A program made the translations under genes and the position numbers. The notes beneath the pieces were generated by a model. The model was not told where the DNA came from, searched no databases, and was given only the letters and a program-made list of their open reading frames with translations. A stretch of DNA of 9,145 nucleotides from Syntrophobacterales bacterium (lineage in GTDB: Bacteria > Desulfobacterota > Syntrophobacteria > BM002): assembly GCA_030601545.1 (NCBI GenBank), contig JAUVTM010000064.1, positions 1-9,145 of the forward strand, read 5' to 3'. Every line of letters starts with the position of its first letter. Position 1 is the stretch's first letter. This document shows, piece after piece, positions 5,962 to 9,145 of this stretch.

Positions 5962-5986
5962 CTGTGGGAGCGGCTTTCAGCCGCGA
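5962..5986 (+). repeat. REP-like hairpin, GC-rich variant
   Basis: The head is CTGTGGGA, followed by a stem GCGGCT/AGCCGC around a 3-nt loop and the GA tail. The head and tail match the three units at 772-897, while the stem sequence is different yet fully paired. Seen from the upstream operon, it lies about 80 bp past the DUF151 stop codon. Confidence 0.8.
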
Positions 5987-5999
5987 TCTTGTGCTTTGA

Positions 6000-6056
6000 A
6001 CGATTTCTACGATTTGACGAATCGACGAACTAACGAATTCCCTAATTCCTTAATTA
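6000..6056. repeat. Degenerate 8-bp tandem array, ACGAATTN type
   Basis: After an initial 9-bp unit (ACGATTTCT), six in-phase octamers follow: ACGATTTG, ACGAATCG, ACGAACTA, ACGAATTC, CCTAATTC and CTTAATTA. Units drift gradually along the array, keeping a central A-rich core. It ends 8 bp from the stop codon of the DUF151 gene. Confidence 0.7.
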
Positions 6057-6064
6057 CTCTTGCT

Positions 6065-6562
6065 TCACATCTTGTATTTGCCAAAGTCCTCCGCTGAGAG
6101 ATTTTCCAAAATATCAGTCCACTTCTTAGCTTCCTCGTCTTTGATTTCCACCTTGCCAGCAGAGTCTAGCTTGCCTGATTTCTCTATTACCTTCTCGTCC
6201 ACATAAATGCTGGCGTTAGCTCGTAAAGCTATGGCAAGAGCGTCACTGGGTCGAGCGTCTATCCGAGTCTCTTTGCCGTTCACATTCAGGTAGATCCAAG
6301 CGTAAAAAGTGTTATCCCGCAGGTCGCAAACCTCGATCTTTTCAACCTTGGCCCCTAAATGGCCCATCAGATTCTTGATGAGATCATGCGTCATGGGACG
6401 GGAAAACTCGACCTTTTCAAGTTCAGTGGCAATGGCAGTGGCCTCTAATAAGCCAATCCAGATAGGCAAAGATGTTTCGCTATTAGGATCTTTCAACACA
6501 ACGATGGGCGTATTCGTCTGCGGGTCCATGGTGAGACCCGATATTATCATTTCCCGCACCAT
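6065..6562 (-). CDS. DUF151 bifunctional-nuclease (BFN) family protein
   Basis: This 165-residue protein belongs to the DUF151 / bifunctional nuclease family. Plant and some microbial members have been reported to cleave RNA and DNA; most bacterial ones are untested. Visible family blocks are LPIWIGLLEATAIA (32-45), RPMTHDL (55-61) and IDARPSDALAIALR (101-114). A charged C-terminal tail ends ENLSAEDFGKYKM, a form common in deltaproteobacterial homologues. No signal peptide or membrane helix is seen, so it is cytoplasmic. The ATG at 6562 has AAGGAG 5 nt upstream (complement of 6568-6573), inside the miaB reading frame, which favours it over the internal Met5. The gene overlaps the miaB stop by 16 bp, so the two are probably co-translated. 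The pairing with miaB suggests a role near tRNA or RNA metabolism, but this is inference. Confidence 0.88.
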   Translation of the reverse strand: MVREMIISGLTMDPQTNTPIVVLKDPNSETSLPIWIGLLEATAIATELEKVEFSRPMTHDLIKNLMGHLGAKVEKIEVCDLRDNTFYAWIYLNVNGKETRIDARPSDALAIALRANASIYVDEKVIEKSGKLDSAGKVEIKDEEAKKWTDILENLSAEDFGKYKM

Positions 6563-7941
6563 GATCTCTCCTTCACAACCTTCAAGCTCACGTTATCTTC
6601 CACACAAACCACACCCTCCAAGGAGTGGGCATGTCCTGCCGTAATCAAAACAGGTATCTCCTCACCAACCAGCTCTGGCGGCCCCTGAAAATTCACCACC
6701 CGGTTCTGTGGAGTTCGCCCGCTGAGCTGGGATCCTCCGACCTGACTCGGACCTTCCACCAACACCCGAGTGGTTTGCCCCACCTGTGCTTCGTTTTTCT
6801 CAAGGGTTATGCGCTCTTGCAAACTCTGCAGAGTTTGTAGTCGCTGCAATTTAACCTTTTCCTCCACCTTGCCATCCAGACGACTGGCCGCCGTCTGTGG
6901 TCTATCAGAATATTTAAAAGAGAAAAGCGCATCGAAGCGAACTTCCTCCAACAGGCTCAGGCTCCCCTGAAAGTCTTCCTCACTCTCACCGGGAAATCCA
7001 ACAATCATGTCTGAGGATACCGCCACGTCCTCTTTCATTTCCTTCAACTCTTTCACCAGCCGAAGGTAGTGTTCCCTCGTGTAACCCCGCTTCATTCGTT
7101 TTAGAATCCGGTCGGATCCTGATTGTACCGGAAGATGGATGTGAGGGCAAAGTGGCTCGAAATCAGCAAAACACCGCATAAGTGATGGCGACAGGTCTTT
7201 GGGGTGCGAGGTTGTGAAACGAATCCGCAGCAACCCTTCCACTTGGGCTACTCGCCTCAGCAATCCAGCAAAATCCAGCTCCTCCGCAACTCCCTGGCCG
7301 TAGGAGTTCACATTCTGGCCCAAAAGCGTGACCTCCCGTACGCCGCACTCAACCAGGCTTGCCACCTCCCGAACAATCTCGTCGCTCGGACGGCTGCGCT
7401 CATCACCACGGACCATTGGCACTATGCAGTAGGTGCAGAAATTATCACAACCTCTCATGATGGTAACGTAAGCGCTCACTCCAGGCCTACACAGTTGCGA
7501 CCGACCGTCAGACTCATCACCAAAATCGTAGGAAAAACCCACAAAGGCCTGCCGTTCTCCGGTAGTCTCATAACGAGCGAGCATGGCCGGCACTCTACTG
7601 ACGCCATGAGTCCCTACCACAAGATCCAGGTGTGGCAGCCGTCGCAGCAGATCCTCGCCATACTGCTGAGCCACGCAGCCACCGAGAGCCACTACCAGTC
7701 CCGGCTGGCTGCGTTTGAGTTGCTTGAGACGGCCCAGGTAGCTGAATGCCTTTTGCTCGGCTTTGTCGCGAACAGTGCACGTGTTGATGAAGATAAAATC
7801 CGCCTGGCGATAATCATCCACAGGCTGGAAATCTTCCTCACCAAGGATTTCCACCAACCGTTCACTGTCGTAACGGTTCATCTGGCAGCCGAATGTTCGA
7901 ATAAACAGCCGCCTCCCCTTTCTATGGCCAATTGTACTCAC
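6547..7941 (-). CDS. miaB: tRNA-2-methylthio-N6-dimethylallyladenosine synthase MiaB
   Basis: This 464-residue radical-SAM enzyme adds the methylthio group to i6A at position 37 of tRNAs that read UNN codons. The N-terminal UPF0004 domain carries the three cysteines of the auxiliary iron-sulfur cluster: Cys19 (FGCQMN), Cys55 (NTCTVRDKAEQK) and Cys89 (GGCVAQQ). The radical-SAM motif is CDNFCTYC (Cys165, Cys169, Cys172), followed by IVPMVRGDERSRP. LLGQNVNSYG (207-215) is typical of MiaB rather than MtaB or RimO. A TRAM domain lies at about 395-455. Length is normal. The start is a GTG (complement of 7939-7941) with AGGA 7 nt upstream; no ATG occurs before the cysteine motif. It overlaps the CNBD gene stop by 4 bp (GTGA) and the DUF151 gene start by 16 bp, indicating one translated unit. 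Confidence 0.97.
   Translation of the reverse strand: MSTIGHRKGRRLFIRTFGCQMNRYDSERLVEILGEEDFQPVDDYRQADFIFINTCTVRDKAEQKAFSYLGRLKQLKRSQPGLVVALGGCVAQQYGEDLLRRLPHLDLVVGTHGVSRVPAMLARYETTGERQAFVGFSYDFGDESDGRSQLCRPGVSAYVTIMRGCDNFCTYCIVPMVRGDERSRPSDEIVREVASLVECGVREVTLLGQNVNSYGQGVAEELDFAGLLRRVAQVEGLLRIRFTTSHPKDLSPSLMRCFADFEPLCPHIHLPVQSGSDRILKRMKRGYTREHYLRLVKELKEMKEDVAVSSDMIVGFPGESEEDFQGSLSLLEEVRFDALFSFKYSDRPQTAASRLDGKVEEKVKLQRLQTLQSLQERITLEKNEAQVGQTTRVLVEGPSQVGGSQLSGRTPQNRVVNFQGPPELVGEEIPVLITAGHAHSLEGVVCVEDNVSLKVVKERSWCGK
6568..6573 (-). promoter_or_regulatory. Ribosome binding site of the DUF151 gene, inside miaB
   Basis: AAGGAG on the minus strand, 5 nt before the ATG at 6562, encodes part of the last residues of MiaB (KERSWCGK). 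It shows that the DUF151 start lies within the miaB coding sequence and that the 16-bp overlap is real. Confidence 0.8.
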
Positions 7942-8729
7942 GATTCAGTCCTGGTGTTCGTTTCCAATTCCTTCTGCAGCCTAGTCATTTCCTTTGTGGC
8001 CTGAGATAGCCGCTTGGCCAAAGTACGAATGATCCTTTTGGCGATCTCCGGATGTTCCTCAATCATATCCTGAATGTTGTCGGCTGAATAGACCTGGACA
8101 ACACTACTACCCTTGGAAATTATGGTCGCCGAGCGCACCTTACTCAACACGCTTGCCATTTCGCCGAAAAACTCGCCGGGGTTCGTAATACGCCCGATTT
8201 CCCTGCCATCCTTTGAGACCACCAATCCCTGCTCGGTTGATACCAGTTTGAAGATGTCAGTGTCTCTGGCCCCCTCCTCAATAATGACCTCGTTGTCTTC
8301 GTAGAAGCGAACGTCTATATTTTCCGCCTTGGACCCCGCCTCTTCTCGCCCCGCAGCTTGTCGGGTCTGTATAAGCTGATCGAGTAAGGACAGGAGGACC
8401 CCCTTACTCATCTGTGGTCGCTCGTACAGTATGAATTCTATCGCCTCTCTGTCGTACAAGGCGATTCTGGTCTTGTCTATTGAACGAACGCTGACACTGG
8501 AAGGCCGATTGAGAAAACAGCTCTCCAGCCCGAACACATCTCTCTCTCCAAGAATGGCAAGCTGTCGCCCGTGGCGGAAGACCTTGACTTTACCGCTGAG
8601 CACCACACAAAAATGACTGCTGTGCTCACCCTCAGCAATGATTTCCTTATCTTCTCCGTAGGTACGGATCTCCAGGGCCGTTGCCCCGTCCTCCAGGTCA
8701 ACATCTTCCAGCCATTTTTCGTCCGCCAC
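7938..8729 (-). CDS. Protein with two cyclic-nucleotide-binding (cNMP) domains, no DNA-binding domain
   Basis: This 263-residue cytoplasmic protein is made of two CRP-type beta-roll domains, at about residues 25-105 and 140-245. The second has a near-canonical phosphate-binding cassette, GEFFGEMASVLSKVRSATI (185-203; E190 and R199 at the ligand positions). In the first the matching segment is GERDVFGLESCFLNRPSSV, without the usual glutamate-arginine pair, so it may not bind nucleotide. The C-terminus is a charged helical stretch (KRLSQATKEMTRLQKELET), possibly a coiled coil. It has no helix-turn-helix, so it is unlikely to be a CRP/Fnr transcription factor. The start is a GTG preceded by GAGGTGA (complement of 8734-8740). 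Its stop overlaps the miaB start by 4 bp, so it is likely made with MiaB. Ligand and partner are unknown. Confidence 0.87.
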   Translation of the reverse strand: MADEKWLEDVDLEDGATALEIRTYGEDKEIIAEGEHSSHFCVVLSGKVKVFRHGRQLAILGERDVFGLESCFLNRPSSVSVRSIDKTRIALYDREAIEFILYERPQMSKGVLLSLLDQLIQTRQAAGREEAGSKAENIDVRFYEDNEVIIEEGARDTDIFKLVSTEQGLVVSKDGREIGRITNPGEFFGEMASVLSKVRSATIISKGSSVVQVYSADNIQDMIEEHPEIAKRIIRTLAKRLSQATKEMTRLQKELETNTRTES

Positions 8730-8733
8730 GGCG

Positions 8734-8740
8734 TCACCTC
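8734..8740 (-). promoter_or_regulatory. Ribosome binding site GAGGTGA for the CNBD gene
   Basis: GAGGTGA on the minus strand stands 4 nt (7 nt from its GAGG core) before the GTG at 8729. It supports the GTG as the start, since no ATG is available at the N-terminus of the domain. Confidence 0.75.
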
Positions 8741-8805
8741 ACCTGCCCCAGCTAGAGAGGCTGTTCTGTGTGGCGGCATGTAAGGACTAGTCGCATGGAG
8801 GTTAA

Positions 8806-8834
8806 TCTTTATCCCAGCCGCCCGCAATTTTCAA
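8806..8834 (-). promoter_or_regulatory. Weak candidate sigma70-type promoter for the CNBD-miaB-DUF151 unit
   Basis: On the minus strand, TTGAAA (complement of 8829-8834, 5 of 6 consensus matches) is followed by GATAAA (complement of 8808-8813, 4 of 6) at 15 nt or TAAAGA (complement of 8806-8811, 3 of 6) at 17 nt. It lies in the 119-bp gap before the CNBD gene, about 75 bp from its start. The good -35 box is the main support. Confidence 0.33.
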
Positions 8835-8848
8835 GAGCAAAGCAGGGT

Positions 8849-9094
8849 TTACCCAACCGGACTGATCCGCTTCAGCTCCAGTTCTTGACCCAAGGCCTCC
8901 AGCAAAGCCTCCAGACTTCCATGACGTCCAGGCGGTACTGCCATCTGCACGAGCCCTTTCTGAGGATCCAGCGTGGTTAACGTTGTCAGCCCCTCATATG
9001 CCTCCAGGATAAATTTCAGATAGTGGATTTCGTGAGGATCAACCTGGTATATCCACAGGGTTGAACGCCGTTGGGGACTGACTTTAACAGCCAT
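8849..9094 (-). CDS. Small DUF4911-family protein
   Basis: This 81-residue soluble protein matches the DUF4911 pattern as I know it: a short beta-alpha unit with YQVDPHEIHYLKFILEAYEGL near the N-terminus (key residues H-E-I-x-Y-L-K-F-I-L-E-x-Y-x-G), then TTLDPQKGLVQMAVPPG and a final helix (SLEALLEALGQELELKRI). The family is known mainly from Desulfobacterota and has no assigned function. The start is taken at the ATG (complement of 9092-9094), because AGGAGGT lies 5 nt upstream. A longer frame from a GTG at 9124 has no ribosome binding site and reads through this one. The gene is complete and lies 119 bp upstream of the CNBD gene on the same strand. It could share its transcript, though a candidate promoter lies between them. 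Confidence 0.75.
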   Translation of the reverse strand: MAVKVSPQRRSTLWIYQVDPHEIHYLKFILEAYEGLTTLTTLDPQKGLVQMAVPPGRHGSLEALLEALGQELELKRISPVG

Positions 9095-9099
9095 TGACC

Positions 9100-9106
9100 A
9101 CCTCCT
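9100..9106 (-). promoter_or_regulatory. Ribosome binding site AGGAGGT that fixes the DUF4911 start
   Basis: A near-perfect anti-16S match, AGGAGGT on the minus strand, lies 5 nt before the ATG at 9094. It rules in favour of the 81-residue form over the 91-residue frame from the GTG at 9124. Confidence 0.88.
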
Positions 9107-9145
9107 GGAAACGATTGTCGTCACGTTACCATAGTTTACTTAGTG

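Larger units (their letters stand above)
5718..6064. other. 347-bp gene-free stretch assembled from short-period repeats
   Basis: This gap between the DUF151 gene and the PHP gene holds, from left to right: the PHP ribosome binding site, a degenerate 7-bp array (5852-5886), a second and different 7-bp array (5901-5928), an (AAG)5 run (5935-5949), a REP-like hairpin (5962-5986), and a degenerate 8-bp array (6000-6056) ending 8 bp from the DUF151 stop codon. Small plus-strand frames cross it, but they lack ribosome binding sites and follow the repeats. No convincing promoter or U-tailed terminator was found. Confidence 0.75.

Noticed and set aside
5811..5999. Small plus-strand frame in the 5718-6064 gap
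   Set aside because: It follows the short-period repeats and the REP hairpin, has no ribosome binding site, and its protein is low-complexity.
7204..8004. A 266-codon plus-strand frame opposite miaB
   Set aside because: It is antisense to a fully convincing miaB, its protein shows no domain or hydrophobic pattern, and no ribosome binding site was recognised; it mirrors codon bias of the real gene.
9095..9124. Upstream GTG start for the DUF4911 protein
   Set aside because: No ribosome binding site upstream, and the added residues are encoded by the strong AGGAGGT site used by the ATG at 9094.

Overview
The window looks like a stretch of bacterial chromosome in which every gene lies on the minus strand. 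Ten coding regions are supported, one of them cut by the left edge. Several features suggest a Desulfobacterota (deltaproteobacterial) genome: a DUF4911 protein, a miaB gene overlapping a DUF151 bifunctional-nuclease gene, a two-part ABC exporter beside a membrane-anchored transglutaminase, and REP-type hairpins with short-period degenerate repeats between genes. This is inference from gene content and style; no marker gene fixes the taxon. No phage, plasmid, transposase, CRISPR array, tRNA or rRNA was seen.

Layout in transcription order, right to left. (1) A small DUF4911 gene (9094-8849). (2) A tightly packed unit of a double cyclic-nucleotide-binding-domain protein (8729-7938), miaB (7941-6547) and a DUF151 protein (6562-6065), joined by 4-bp and 16-bp overlaps. 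(3) A 347-bp gene-free stretch (5718-6064) made largely of repeats: one REP hairpin, two arrays of degenerate 7-bp units, one array of 8-bp units and a short AAG run. (4) A PHP-domain phosphoesterase with a TTG start (5717-5058) overlapping a membrane-anchored transglutaminase-like protein (5071-3578). (5) A spacer with two facing arrays of a 7-bp unit (3437-3509). (6) An ABC exporter: ATPase (3414-2635) and a 12-helix permease built from two similar halves (2622-928). (7) A spacer with three REP hairpins, two of them in a 34-bp direct repeat exactly 100 bp apart. (8) A TrmO-type tRNA methyltransferase (724-242), then a perfect 17-bp-arm palindrome, then the start of a small membrane protein that runs off the left edge (191-1).

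How the genes may work together: MiaB and TrmO both modify adenosine 37 of tRNA, so the window carries two separate position-37 anticodon-loop modification enzymes. The CNBD protein has no DNA-binding domain and is probably co-translated with MiaB, which raises the possibility of a second-messenger sensor tied to tRNA modification or to the DUF151 protein. The PHP, transglutaminase and ABC exporter genes lie in a row and may form an envelope-related module. Its substrate cannot be read from the sequence.

The most unusual content is intergenic. Several repeat families with 7- or 8-bp periods and a REP family with covarying stems fill nearly every gap of more than 150 bp. I did not find a clearly new multi-gene system. 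The best candidates for a second look are the heptamer-repeat family and the CNBD-miaB-DUF151 unit.
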